From assembly GCF_030410485.1 (NCBI RefSeq), contig NZ_JAUHHC010000001.1, forward strand, positions 806,001 through 870,000: a stretch of DNA of 64,000 nucleotides, given 5' to 3'. Both the position numbers and the translations under genes were made by a program. Of the stretch, positions 42,349 through 50,714 are shown piece after piece. A model generated the notes under the pieces. It searched no databases and was not told the origin of the DNA. It saw only the letters and a list, made by a program, of their open reading frames with translations. How positions within the stretch are numbered: position 1 is the first letter of the stretch; each line of letters begins with the position of its first letter. The DNA is from Roseateles violae. Lineage in GTDB: Bacteria; Pseudomonadota; Gammaproteobacteria; Burkholderiales; Burkholderiaceae_C.

Positions 42349-43566
42349 ATGACCACCAAGACCGATGACATGGTGAGCGATGCCACGCGTGTCGAGACCG
42401 GCCTCGAAGACCAACAGCTCCAGAACATGGCTCGGAAGGATGTGCTGAAGCTTCGGCCCAAGACGCGCCTGCGCTGGTTCTACCTTCGGCCCATTAGGCA
42501 CCGCGAGCTGGATCGGGTTACCTGCGATGTGTTGGAACTGGCGGAGCCAAACAACGACGTCAGCATCATCTCGCTGATTGGGCTGTCCGGCGTGGGGAAG
42601 ACCACGGCGTCAAAGCTTATCCGCGGAAATCTGTTGGTCAGATACAAGGATGAAGCGGCGGAAGGGGATCTCCCCGTGCTGTATGTCGAGGCCCCGGCAA
42701 ACGGGCCTGGCTCGCTGTCCTGGCGGGTAGTTTTCCAGCGCATCCTTCACGCCGGGGGCGAGTTCGCGGTGCCGTCGATGCGTAAAGCACGAGTGGTCAA
42801 TGGGCGGCTGATCTCCAGCCACGGCCGGGCTGCAGTTGCCGAACTCCGGGAGTTCATTGAGACCATGGTTCGCAATCGTGGCGTACGCGCCATCATCATC
42901 GACGAAGCGCTGCATCTGATGCGATTCAAGATGAACGACGCAGTCATGGACACCTTCAAGAGCCTGTCGGACATCAACGGTTTGAAGATCATCATCATCG
43001 GTTCCTACGACATCGCGGAACTCATGCTGGAGTACGGCCAGGTCGCTCGGCGATCCGAGATCGTGCATTTTCAGCCCTATGTGACGCCGCCGCATGTCGG
43101 CTCAGAACAGGTGCAGCAGGACGTTCCGAAGAACCCCAAGAACTGCTCGCAGTCGACGGATGCGGTTGAGTTTTATTGCGCGCTTCAGAAAAACCTCGAC
43201 ATGTGGCCGTCCGAATCGGCACCCAATCTTTTGCCGATTTGGTGGCAACTGATGAAGGTGTGTCTCGGCTCGATTGGTCTGCTGAAGATGTATCTCCTGC
43301 GCCTGGCTGCACTCCAGATGGAAAGCGCCTCTGGGAAGGTGACCGAGGCAATGTTCAAAAAGGCCGGCAAGAGCATGAAGGCGCTGGACAAGCTGTCTAT
43401 CGAGTTGGAGCGCGGTCGTGAAACCTTGGCCCACGCCTGCTATGGAGAATCGCGGCTCGGTGCGGACTTTGATGGCCTCTTGAAGTCGCTCTTAGCCCCA
43501 CCAGCCCCGTCCAACGCGCCTGCCGCCCAGGCGCAGCAGCCGACGGAGGCGCCGGCAAATGTCTAA
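42349..43566 (+). CDS. tnsC: TnsC-like AAA+ ATPase
   Basis: 405 residues. Walker A GLSGVGKTT at 78-86, Walker B AIIIDEALHLM with D185/E186, and IIIGSYD sensor-1-like strand near 223. TnsC/TniB ATPases assemble on target DNA and connect TniQ/TnsD target selection with the transposase. AAGGAG precedes the ATG. The C-terminal 25 residues are Ala/Pro-rich. It overlaps the downstream tniQ by 8 bases. Sequence matches the Tn7/Tn5053 ATPase group rather than IstB. Confidence 0.9.
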   Translation: MTTKTDDMVSDATRVETGLEDQQLQNMARKDVLKLRPKTRLRWFYLRPIRHRELDRVTCDVLELAEPNNDVSIISLIGLSGVGKTTASKLIRGNLLVRYKDEAAEGDLPVLYVEAPANGPGSLSWRVVFQRILHAGGEFAVPSMRKARVVNGRLISSHGRAAVAELREFIETMVRNRGVRAIIIDEALHLMRFKMNDAVMDTFKSLSDINGLKIIIIGSYDIAELMLEYGQVARRSEIVHFQPYVTPPHVGSEQVQQDVPKNPKNCSQSTDAVEFYCALQKNLDMWPSESAPNLLPIWWQLMKVCLGSIGLLKMYLLRLAALQMESASGKVTEAMFKKAGKSMKALDKLSIELERGRETLAHACYGESRLGADFDGLLKSLLAPPAPSNAPAAQAQQPTEAPANV

Positions 43567-44965
43567 CCTCGAAATGCTCTCGCTGCCGCTGCAGCGTGGA
43601 CAACCCTCTGCGCTCTACCGGCTCAGGCCACGAGGCGAGGAAAGTGCCGATGTGGAGAGCCTCTACAGCTATTTGCTGAGATTACGGCATGAGCACTCAG
43701 TTCCGATGCGAGCGCTGCTTGAGCACATGTCCAAGCTACCAGCGTGGGGCGACCTCGGGCATTCGCTGGGGCGCTATTGGGATAGCCGCCATGGAGCGGA
43801 TCTCGTTGGCGTCTGCAATGTCAGCCGCCGCTGGGCGTCACTGCTTACCGCGGCAACGGGCGTAGAGGGGCTGGAACGCTGCACACTGTCCGGGCTGTCT
43901 CGATTCATCTGCGGCATCGGGCTCGTCGCTCACCGTCCGCGCGTCTGCCTGGCTTGTCTCTCCGACGATGCCGCCGCCGGCGAGATGCCCTACGAGCGGC
44001 TTTGGTGGCGTGTAGCTGCCGTGAAGTGCTGCCCGATTCATATCTGCCAGCTCGTCGAACCCGAGTGCAAGCAACCGCCCGAGAAATCGGCGGTCTGGTT
44101 CCCCAAGCACCCTGGGGTGTGTTCGACCTGCGGATCGGTCGGGCATGAGTGTCATGGCGAGCAGAACACGCCCCTTCCAACGCAAGAGGATCTTTGGGCT
44201 GCGCGCCAGGTGCGCGAACTGATCGCCAGCCTGCCTCGCATCGCTGAGGCCGACCACCTGCATATGAAGGATCAGCTTGCGCACTATTGCGCGGCGGGAG
44301 ATGGCCGCGGGGCGCTGGCGCAAAGGGCCAATATGACGAAATCGCAGATGAGCTATTGGCTTCGAACAAAGCCGGCGAGGACGTCAATTGCTCAGATGCT
44401 GGACATTGCGCGTGTCGAGCAGTTCGACCTGACTCAGTTGCTCCTGGGCACCCTGCAGAAGGAGCCTGTTCCCGGGAGCCGTGAGCCATGCCGGGTGAAG
44501 CGGCATTGCCACCACGTCGATCACCAGGAGCTTCATTGGCGCCTCAAGGCCGCCTTGGTCCAGGGCAAGAAGATATCGGAGGTGGCCCAGGATGCGGGCG
44601 TCGACATCTCGACGGTGGCCAAGCACGAGGATCTCTACATGGAGATTCGCGAGCGTACCCAGGATGGACTCGACGCCGAGGCCACCGAGCGCCGCCAGAA
44701 GGCCGTGCAGGAGGCTGAAGTTGTGCTTGAGGTGCTTGTGCCGGCGGGGATCACGCCGTCGTTGCGCGAGGCCTCCGAGCTGACGGGAACTAAATGGTAC
44801 CCGTCCCAACTGCGTGCGCAGTCGCTGATGATGTTGCGTTACAGGCTGGGCGATCAGCGTGTATCGATCCCGCCCAGGATGTTCGTCTCCAGTCGGGAGT
44901 ACCGCAACATGCTGGCCCTGAGCGCTGAACGGCTGCGGACGACCCTGGGATTTGTTGCGGCTTGA
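43559..44965 (+). CDS. Long TniQ/TnsD-like target-selection protein
   Basis: 468 residues. N-terminal TniQ domain (SLYSYLLRLRHEHSVPMRAL near 34) with zinc motifs RVCLACLSDD (C130, C133), KCCPIHICQLVEPEC near 157 and GVCSTCGSVGHEC near 187. The C-terminal 250 residues hold at least two HTH-like segments (ALAQRANMTKSQMSYWL; ISEVAQDAGVDISTVAKHED), as in TnsD proteins that bind a specific chromosomal attachment site. The stop lies 139 bases from the 3' end of tRNA-Arg(CCG), so that tRNA gene is the likely recognised site. Direct recognition is inference; proximity is observed. Confidence 0.85.
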   Translation: MSNLEMLSLPLQRGQPSALYRLRPRGEESADVESLYSYLLRLRHEHSVPMRALLEHMSKLPAWGDLGHSLGRYWDSRHGADLVGVCNVSRRWASLLTAATGVEGLERCTLSGLSRFICGIGLVAHRPRVCLACLSDDAAAGEMPYERLWWRVAAVKCCPIHICQLVEPECKQPPEKSAVWFPKHPGVCSTCGSVGHECHGEQNTPLPTQEDLWAARQVRELIASLPRIAEADHLHMKDQLAHYCAAGDGRGALAQRANMTKSQMSYWLRTKPARTSIAQMLDIARVEQFDLTQLLLGTLQKEPVPGSREPCRVKRHCHHVDHQELHWRLKAALVQGKKISEVAQDAGVDISTVAKHEDLYMEIRERTQDGLDAEATERRQKAVQEAEVVLEVLVPAGITPSLREASELTGTKWYPSQLRAQSLMMLRYRLGDQRVSIPPRMFVSSREYRNMLALSAERLRTTLGFVAA

Positions 44966-45000
44966 GGGGGCGCGAGCAGCGCACGGCCGTGACGACAAAG

Positions 45001-45038
45001 TTCAAGCAATACGTGGCGAAGTCTGTATTCAAGCATTA
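45001..45038. repeat. Short direct repeats near the presumed right end of the Tn7-like element
   Basis: TTCAAGCAATA (45001-45011) and TTCAAGCATTA (45028-45038) differ at one base and are 27 bases apart, between the tniQ stop and the tRNA gene. Spaced repeats of this kind near an element end are what TnsB binding sites look like. I did not find matching copies at a left end. Confidence 0.4.
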
Positions 45039-45104
45039 GCTTGCACAACGGCCACTTATCGCCTTACTTGCCACACCGGGAGGTGGCTGATGTCTTGATG
45101 TCCT

Positions 45105-45180
45105 TGGCGCGCCCGGCTGGGATCGAACCAGCAACCCCTGCCTTCGGAGGGCAGTACTCTATCCATTGAGCTACGGGCGC
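45105..45180 (-). tRNA. tRNA-Arg (anticodon CCG)
   Basis: Read on the minus strand: acceptor stem GCGCCCG pairs with CGGGCGC; D-arm GCTCAATGGATAGAGT; anticodon stem CTGCC/GGCAG with loop CTCCGAA (anticodon CCG at 45145-45147); T-arm GCTGGTTCGATCCCAGC; discriminator G and an encoded CCA ending at 45105. It decodes CGG. All stems pair. Its 3' end faces the Tn7-like operon, the usual geometry for tRNA-targeting Tn7-like elements. I saw no duplicated tRNA 3' fragment. Confidence 0.96.
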
Positions 45181-45230
45181 AGCGCGGTGCATTCTAGCAG
45201 CGCCGCGGCGGGCCTTCGTTTGAGGCTAGA

Positions 45231-45236
45231 TATAAT
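45231..45236 (+). promoter_or_regulatory. -10 box upstream of the cytochrome c gene
   Basis: A consensus TATAAT 77 bases before the ATG at 45313. No good -35 is evident. It fits a sigma-70-type promoter, leaving a leader of about 70 bases. Confidence 0.5.
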
Positions 45237-45312
45237 CCCGCGGTTTTGCGCCTCGCGAATGGGGCGCTGCTGAATTTTCATTCTGCCGAGCCAGCCAAGC
45301 CAAGAGGATTTC

Positions 45313-45870
45313 ATGAGCGGAACCCCAGATCACGCGCATTCCAACGACGTTTCGCACGACGACGCCCATGAAGGCCCGATCCGCACGCCCAAGCAACTGG
45401 CCTGGGCCGTGTTCTTCGCCTTCGTGGTGCCGGTGCTGGTGATCGTCATGCTGGCCAGCTATGTGACGACCGAAACCAAGCCGGCCGCCGGCAGCGATGC
45501 GCTGGCGGGCCAGGCGCTGGCCGGCCGCATCCAGCCGGTCGGCAGCATCGAGATCAAGGACGCTAACGACCTCGGCTCGCTAAAGACCGGCGAGCAGGTG
45601 TTCCAGGCCCAATGCTCGGCCTGCCACGCGACCGGCGCTGCCGGCGCTCCCAAGCTCGGCGATGCCGCGGCCTGGGGCCCGCGCGTGAAGAGCGGCTTCG
45701 ACACGCTGCTGCACTCGGCGCTGAAGGGCAAGGGCAATATGGGCCCGCAGGGTGGCGGCGATTTCAACGACTTCGAGATCGCCCGCGCGGTCGTCTACAT
45801 GGCCAACCAGGGTGGCGCCAAGTTCGACGAGCCCAAGGCTCCGGCCCCGGCCGCCTCGGCCGCCAACTAA
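45313..45870 (+). CDS. Membrane-anchored class I cytochrome c (c5 type)
   Basis: 185 residues. A His/Asp-rich cytoplasmic N-terminus, one transmembrane anchor at about 30-50 (AWAVFFAFVVPVLVIVMLAS), then a periplasmic domain with haem motif CSACH (101-105) and M143 in GNMGPQGG as probable sixth ligand. Ends in an Ala/Pro tail. It shuttles electrons between respiratory complexes. AAGAGGA precedes the ATG, and a strong terminator follows. The gene order tRNA-Arg/cytochrome c probably represents the native chromosome flanking the element. Confidence 0.93.
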   Translation: MSGTPDHAHSNDVSHDDAHEGPIRTPKQLAWAVFFAFVVPVLVIVMLASYVTTETKPAAGSDALAGQALAGRIQPVGSIEIKDANDLGSLKTGEQVFQAQCSACHATGAAGAPKLGDAAAWGPRVKSGFDTLLHSALKGKGNMGPQGGGDFNDFEIARAVVYMANQGGAKFDEPKAPAPAASAAN

Positions 45871-45897
45871 GAAGCCGAGCGCTTCACGCTCCGCAGG

Positions 45898-45923
45898 AAC
45901 CGACCCGATGGGTCGGTTTTTTT
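45898..45923 (+). terminator. Rho-independent terminator after cytochrome c
   Basis: AACCGACCC, GAT loop, GGGTCGGTT, then a run of T's to 45923. It also falls at the 3' end of the minus-strand YeeE/YedE unit. Confidence 0.9.
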
Positions 45924-46356
45924 ATGCCTGCTGCGATCGGCGCCCGCGGCGCTCGCGCCATTCGAAGATCGCCATGCCCAGCAGCATGGCCAGCACGAAG
46001 ACCAACGCCTTCGGCTCGCCCAGGCCCAGCGCGACCAGCGAGGGACCGGGGCAGAAGCCGGCGATGCCCCAGCCGACACCGAACAGCGCGCTGCCCAGCA
46101 GCAGGCGGCGGTCGACCGGCTGCGTCCTCGACGGCAGCTGCATGGCCTCGCCGAGCAGCGAGCGCGGCCGCCGACCCGCCAGCGCGAAGCCGAGGCTGCC
46201 GACGCCGATGGCGCCGGCCATCACCAGGGCCAGCGAGGGGTCCCAGGCGCCGGCCAGGTCCAGAAAGCCCAGCACCTTGGCGGGATCGGCCATGCCGGAG
46301 ACCAGCAGGCCCAGTCCGAAGATCAGCCCGGCGAGGGCGGCAAACAGCGCCTTCAT
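45922..46356 (-). CDS. YeeE/YedE-family (DUF6691) membrane protein, second half of a pair
   Basis: 144 residues with about four transmembrane helices: [60 protein letters not shown] and ALVFVLAMLLGMAIF. GWGIAGFCPGPS carries the conserved Cys of the sulfur-transport family. Its ATG overlaps the TGA of the partner gene (46353-46356), so the two halves are co-translated and together make the normally longer YeeE transporter. Likely moves thiosulfate or another reduced sulfur species. Confidence 0.88.
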   Translation of the reverse strand: MKALFAALAGLIFGLGLLVSGMADPAKVLGFLDLAGAWDPSLALVMAGAIGVGSLGFALAGRRPRSLLGEAMQLPSRTQPVDRRLLLGSALFGVGWGIAGFCPGPSLVALGLGEPKALVFVLAMLLGMAIFEWRERRGRRSQQA

Positions 46357-46793
46357 GCCGCGCTCAGCAGATGGCGCAGCACGAAGACGCTGGCGAAGCC
46401 GGCGGCCATGAAGGCCAGCGTCGCGGCCAGCGAGCGCGGCGACAGGCGCGACAAGCCGCAGACGCCATGGCCGCTGGTGCAGCCCGAGCCATAGCCGGTG
46501 CCGATGCCGACCAGCAGCCCGGCGGCAATCAGGGCCGGATAGCCGGCCTCGATGTGCAGCGCCGGCAGCTGCGCCAGCAAGGCATAGGCCAGCGGCGCGG
46601 CGGCCAGGCCCAGCACGAAGGCCAGGCGCCAGCCGATGTCGCCGCGGCGCGGCCGCAGCAGGCCGCCGACGATGCCGCTGATGCCGGCGATGCGGCCGTT
46701 CAGCAGCGCGAACAGCACGGCCGCCAGGCCGATCAGCGCGCCGCCGGCGAGGGCGGCCAGCGGGGTGAAGACGGGCCAGTCGATCGTGAGCAT
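46353..46793 (-). CDS. YeeE/YedE-family membrane protein, first half of a pair
   Basis: 146 residues from ATG 46793 ([20 protein letters not shown]); the frame continues upstream but this start matches the family. Four membrane segments and [20 protein letters not shown], the conserved Cys-containing sulfur-transport motif. It is divergent from a persulfide-dioxygenase-like gene 64 bases away, a frequent pairing in sulfide-detoxification loci. Confidence 0.9.
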   Translation of the reverse strand: MLTIDWPVFTPLAALAGGALIGLAAVLFALLNGRIAGISGIVGGLLRPRRGDIGWRLAFVLGLAAAPLAYALLAQLPALHIEAGYPALIAAGLLVGIGTGYGSGCTSGHGVCGLSRLSPRSLAATLAFMAAGFASVFVLRHLLSAA

Positions 46794-46857
46794 CCAAGGT
46801 CCTCTTGTTGGCGTGGCGCCCCGGGCGGGCGGCCGATTGAGGCTACATTGTCGAGCC

Positions 46858-47745
46858 ATGGATGTTGACGCGCGCCGCCTCTCGGTTGAAGCCTTTTACG
46901 ACGCAAGGACCGGCACGGTCAGCTATGTGCTGGCCGATCCGGGCAGCCGCCGCGCGGCCATCGTCGACCCGGTGCTGGATTTCGACTTCAAGTCCGGCCA
47001 CACCTCGACCGAGTCGGCCGACCGCATCGAGGCCCATGTGCGCGCGCAGGGGCTGGCGGTCGACTGGATCCTCGAGACCCATGCCCATGCCGACCATCTG
47101 TCGGCGGCGCGCCATCTGCAGCAGCGCCTGGGCGGGCGCATCGCGATCGGCGAGCGGATCCGCGAGGTGCAGGCCACCTTCAAGAAGATCTACAACCTCG
47201 AGCGCAGCTTCCTGCCCGACGGCAGCCAGTTCGACCATCTGTTCAAGGACGGCGAGGCCTTCAATATCGGCGCGCTGGAGGCCATCGCGATGCTGGTGCC
47301 CGGCCACACGCCGGCCGATATGGCCTATGTCGTCGATGGGGGTGATGTCTTCGTCGGCGATACCCTGTTCATGCCCGATGTCGGCAGCGCACGCGCCGAT
47401 TTCCCCGGCGGCGACGCGCACCAGCTCTACCGCTCGATGCGGCGCATCCTCGCGCTGCCGCCCGCCACGCGCATCTATGTCTGCCACGACTACCCGCCGC
47501 CGGGCCGCGAGGCGCGCTGGTGCACGACGGTGGCCGAGCAGCGCGCCGCCAACATCCATGTGCGCGATGGCATCGACGAGGCGCAGTTCGTCGCGATGCG
47601 CCGGGCGCGCGACGCGACGCTGGAGGTGCCGACGCTGATCCTGCCGGCGATCCAGATCAATGTGCGCGCCGGCCGGCTGCCGCCGGCGGACGACAACGGC
47701 ATCGCCTACCTGCGCATCCCGCTGAACACGCTGCCCCGCAACTGA
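46858..47745 (+). CDS. MBL-fold persulfide (sulfur) dioxygenase-like protein
   Basis: 295 residues. ETHAHADHLSAARHL is the MBL motif (THxHxDH), VPGHTPADMAYVV and FVGDTLFMPDVGSARADFPG the later metal-binding segments, and IYVCHDYPPPGRE the C-terminal signature of the ETHE1/Blh group. Those enzymes oxidise glutathione persulfide to sulfite with one iron. The neighbouring YeeE/YedE pair supports a role in handling sulfide or thiosulfate. No BigR-type regulator is adjacent. Confidence 0.9.
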   Translation: MDVDARRLSVEAFYDARTGTVSYVLADPGSRRAAIVDPVLDFDFKSGHTSTESADRIEAHVRAQGLAVDWILETHAHADHLSAARHLQQRLGGRIAIGERIREVQATFKKIYNLERSFLPDGSQFDHLFKDGEAFNIGALEAIAMLVPGHTPADMAYVVDGGDVFVGDTLFMPDVGSARADFPGGDAHQLYRSMRRILALPPATRIYVCHDYPPPGREARWCTTVAEQRAANIHVRDGIDEAQFVAMRRARDATLEVPTLILPAIQINVRAGRLPPADDNGIAYLRIPLNTLPRN

Positions 47746-47794
47746 GCGGGCCGGCGCGCCGCCGCGCCGGCCGGCTGCGCGCTATGCTGGGCCC

Positions 47795-48604
47795 ATGGAC
47801 AAGCCGCCGCGCTGTCGCCGCCCGCGCTCGCTGACCCTGCGTCTGCTGCTGGCCGCGCTCGCGCTGGCGGCCGGGCCGGCGCCGGCCCAGCCCGAGCCGG
47901 CGCGCATCTGGCGCGTCTGCATCACCGATCTGGCGGTGCCGCCCTATCTGAACAACGATCCGCAGCGCCTGGGCGTGGCCGAGCGCATCCTGCTCGATGC
48001 CGGCCGCGAGGCGGGCCTGGGCGTGATGTTCTTGCGCTATCCGGTGCGGCGCTGCGCTGCGATGCTGGACGGCGAGGGCGTCGACGCGATGTTGGCCTCG
48101 CCGGTCGCGCGCAACCAGGCCAAGGCCATGCAGTTCCCGCAGAGCAGGGGCGGCGCCGTCGACGCGGCGCGGCGGCTGGCGCGCGTCAATCTGGTCTGGG
48201 TGCGGCGCGCCGATGCGACGCTCAACTGGGACGGCACGGCGTTGACCGGCGTGTCGCCGGGCAAGCCGCCGCTGGTCGGCACGCGCGCGGTCATGAACTC
48301 GGTGATCGAGCCGCTGCGCACGCGCGGCTTCGAGGTCGACGACACGGCGATCAGCACGCGCCAGCTGCTGATGAAGGTGGCGGCGCGGCGCGTCGACTTG
48401 GCCGTGGGCATGCAGGAGGAGGTCGAGTTCGCGCTGAGCGAGGTCGGGGTCAAGTCGCTGGTCGTGCTGCCGCGCGCCTTCTCCAGCAGCGACTACTACG
48501 CGGCCGTGCGCCCGCATCTGGCGCCGGAGCTGCAGGACAAGGTCGAGGCCTGGTGGACGGCGATCGGCCGCTTGCGCGAGTCGCCCGAGTACCGCGTCCG
48601 CTGA
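47795..48604 (+). CDS. Periplasmic solute-binding-like protein
   Basis: 269 residues. Signal peptide about 1-31 (LLLAALALAAGPAPAQ). RVCITDLAVPPYLNND near 40 and GVDAMLASPVARNQAK near 93 follow the layout of family 3 solute-binding proteins (amino-acid type), and KVAARRVDLAVGMQEEVEFA is the hinge-return segment. No permease genes adjoin it, so it may serve a distant transporter or act as a stand-alone sensor. Ligand unknown. Confidence 0.75.
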   Translation: MDKPPRCRRPRSLTLRLLLAALALAAGPAPAQPEPARIWRVCITDLAVPPYLNNDPQRLGVAERILLDAGREAGLGVMFLRYPVRRCAAMLDGEGVDAMLASPVARNQAKAMQFPQSRGGAVDAARRLARVNLVWVRRADATLNWDGTALTGVSPGKPPLVGTRAVMNSVIEPLRTRGFEVDDTAISTRQLLMKVAARRVDLAVGMQEEVEFALSEVGVKSLVVLPRAFSSSDYYAAVRPHLAPELQDKVEAWWTAIGRLRESPEYRVR

Positions 48605-48614
48605 TCGCGGGCGC

Positions 48615-49136
48615 TCAGCCGGCCGGGCGCGGCTCCAGCACGACGCCGTGGCGCCGCAGCAGCTCGGCGTGGGTGGTGGGCTCGGGCTGCCACAGCCCCT
48701 GCTCGACCGCCCGCGCGGCCAGATGCATATCGGCCGTGTGCACCAGGCCCAGGCCCAGCGGCGTCGAGAGGAAGAGGCGATCGGCCTCGTCCAGCCAGGC
48801 GGCCTCGACTTCGGTCGCCAGGCCGGTGTGGCTCTGCAGGCGCAGCTGCTCGTCCAGCCGCCAGATCCAGGGTGCGGCCTCCAGCTGCAGATAGACGCGC
48901 TGCGGGCCGTTCTGGAAGAACCAGCAGCCGGCCTCGTCGGCCGCGTAATTGCGTGCTATGAACTCGCGCAGCTTCTCGTGGTTGATGCGGCTGCCCTTGA
49001 TTTGCGGGAAGGGGCCGGCGGCCTGGATGCGCTCGTCGCGCATATACCAGTCGCCGCGCGCGTCCAGCGCCAGCCAGCCGTAGCAATGCGGCACATTGGG
49101 CCATTTCTTCAGCGCAGCCTTGACGATCTCATCCAT
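48615..49136 (-). CDS. Conserved Burkholderiales hypothetical protein (DUF2946-type, family name uncertain)
   Basis: 173 residues, cytoplasmic. WPNVPHCYGWLALDARGDWY near 12 and NHEKLREFIARNYAADEAGC near 52, then WFFQNGPQRVYLQLEAAPW. I recall this pattern as a conserved lineage-specific family of unknown function near ilvE in related genomes, but the DUF number is from memory. It lies downstream of the YheT hydrolase on the same strand, 18 bases away. Confidence 0.8.
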   Translation of the reverse strand: MDEIVKAALKKWPNVPHCYGWLALDARGDWYMRDERIQAAGPFPQIKGSRINHEKLREFIARNYAADEAGCWFFQNGPQRVYLQLEAAPWIWRLDEQLRLQSHTGLATEVEAAWLDEADRLFLSTPLGLGLVHTADMHLAARAVEQGLWQPEPTTHAELLRRHGVVLEPRPAG

Positions 49137-49154
49137 GGCGGCCTCCGTGCGCTG

Positions 49155-50120
49155 CTAGAGCGCCTTGCCCAGCCAGTCGCAGACCTGCTCCGGCATGCTG
49201 AACACATGGCCGGGCAGGCGCCCGTCGGCAAAGCCGACATGGCCGCCATGCGCCGGCTGCCACAGGGTCACATAGGAGCCGGCGTCCTGCGCGCGCGGCA
49301 GGCTGGCGGCCGGCACGAAGGGGTCGTTCCGCGCATTCAGCACCAGGGCGGGGATGCGGATGCGCTTCAGATGCGGCTTGGCCGAGCAGCGCGACCAGTA
49401 GTCCTCGGTGTTGCGGAAGCCGTGCAGCGGCGCGGTGAACAGGTTGTCGAACTCGTACAGATCGCGCGCCTGGCGCAGCCGCTCGCCGTCGAACAGGCCC
49501 GGGTGCTGGGCCAGCTTGCGCAGCGCCTTGGGCACCATGGTGCGCAGGAACATGCGGGTGTAGACCAGGCGGTTGAAGCCCTGGCCGATCGCATGGCCGG
49601 CGGCGGCCAGGTCGACCGGCGAGCAGATCGAGCAGACCGCCCGCGCGGTGGCGGCGGCGCTCTGGCCATGCTCCTCCGCCCAGCGCAAGAGCGCATTGCC
49701 GCCCAGCGAGACGCCGGCCGCGATCAGCGGGCCCTCGTGCGCCTCGCGGCATTGCTCCAGCATCCAGCCGACTTCCTCGAAGTCGCCCGAGTGGTAGGCG
49801 CGCGGCGCCAAGTTCAGCTCGCCCGAGCAGCCGCGGAAATGCGGGATCGCAATCGCCCAGCCGCGCGAGCGGGCGATGGTCGCGAAGGCCTGCGCGTAAT
49901 GGCTTTGCGAGCTGCCCTCCAGGCCGTGAAAGAGCACCAGCAGCGGCGCCTCGGCGTCGGCGCCGTCTATCCAGTCGACGTCGACGAAATCGCCGTCCGG
50001 CGTGTTCCAGCGCTCGCGCCGGAAGCTCAGCTCGGGCCCGCCGCGGCTGCGCGAGAACAGCGCCGGCCAGATGGTCTGCGCCTGTCCGCCGGGCAGCCAG
50101 TAGGGGGCTTGGTACTGCAT
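49155..50120 (-). CDS. YheT-family alpha/beta hydrolase
   Basis: 321 residues from ATG 50120, which has AGGA 8 bases upstream; the frame extends to 50180. YWLPGGQAQTIWPALFSR is the YheT N-terminal motif, VLFHGLEGSSQSHYAQAF the oxyanion-hole region, GVSLGGNALLRW the nucleophile elbow, NARNDPFVPA the acid and HGGHVGF the base. A broad esterase family of poorly defined physiological substrate. Confidence 0.9.
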   Translation of the reverse strand: MQYQAPYWLPGGQAQTIWPALFSRSRGGPELSFRRERWNTPDGDFVDVDWIDGADAEAPLLVLFHGLEGSSQSHYAQAFATIARSRGWAIAIPHFRGCSGELNLAPRAYHSGDFEEVGWMLEQCREAHEGPLIAAGVSLGGNALLRWAEEHGQSAAATARAVCSICSPVDLAAAGHAIGQGFNRLVYTRMFLRTMVPKALRKLAQHPGLFDGERLRQARDLYEFDNLFTAPLHGFRNTEDYWSRCSAKPHLKRIRIPALVLNARNDPFVPAASLPRAQDAGSYVTLWQPAHGGHVGFADGRLPGHVFSMPEQVCDWLGKAL

Positions 50121-50219
50121 GGCTGTCATCCTGGGCATCAGCCGCCATCCGGCCGCCCGAAGGCGGCTGAGCGCCCCCACGGGGGGCAGCGATCGAAGAG
50201 AGCGTGGAGGCGCTTCATC

Positions 50220-50669
50220 TCAGTGCAAAGTGGCCGGCTCGTCGGCGACGTCCGGCAGGTCCTGTGCGCTGCCGGGGCTGGCGTGATGGACGACCAGGCG
50301 CCAGCCCTGCGCGGTCTTCAGATAGACATTGGTGACGACCACCCAGGCCTGCTGGCGGCCGTCGGCGCCGCCGACCTGCACCCGCTCGAGCACCTGGTGG
50401 ATCGCGCTGTCGCCGCTGCGCAGCTTGCGCACCCGCTCCGGATGCACATTCAGCGCGCCCTGCGCGAACAGGGTCTCGAAGCTGGCGCGTATGGCCGCCA
50501 GGCCGATCAGGCGCGGGCCGCCCGGATGGACGCAGCAGATGTCCTCTTCGTCGGCCCAGACCTCGATCAGTCGCTGCATATCGGCATGCTGCAGCGCTTC
50601 GTAGAACTGCTGTTCGGTGTCTTCGGGCGAGGCCAGCAGGGCGGCGGTCTGGGCTTTGGGACGGTGCAT
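50220..50669 (-). CDS. SnoaL/NTF2-like protein
   Basis: 149 residues with a single NTF2-type cone: FYEALQHADMQRLIEVWADE, CCVHPGGPRLIGLAAIRASF and TAQGWRLVVHHAS. HPGGP is the motif of the small YybH/SnoaL_3 group. Function unknown; unlike the tandem proteins of the catabolic cluster it is a single domain. Confidence 0.85.
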   Translation of the reverse strand: MHRPKAQTAALLASPEDTEQQFYEALQHADMQRLIEVWADEEDICCVHPGGPRLIGLAAIRASFETLFAQGALNVHPERVRKLRSGDSAIHQVLERVQVGGADGRQQAWVVVTNVYLKTAQGWRLVVHHASPGSAQDLPDVADEPATLH

Positions 50670-50714
50670 GCCGCTATTGTAGAAAGGGCGCGACGGCCCC
50701 GGGATCGGCGCGCC

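Noticed and set aside
37216-45104. CRISPR array or cas genes linked to the Tn7-like module
   Set aside because: No regular repeat-spacer pattern and no Cas-like protein found among the genes of this stretch.
45105-45180. tRNA-Arg as attachment site of a tyrosine-recombinase island
   Set aside because: No integrase gene and no duplicated tRNA 3' fragment in the window; the neighbouring transposition genes are Tn7-like.
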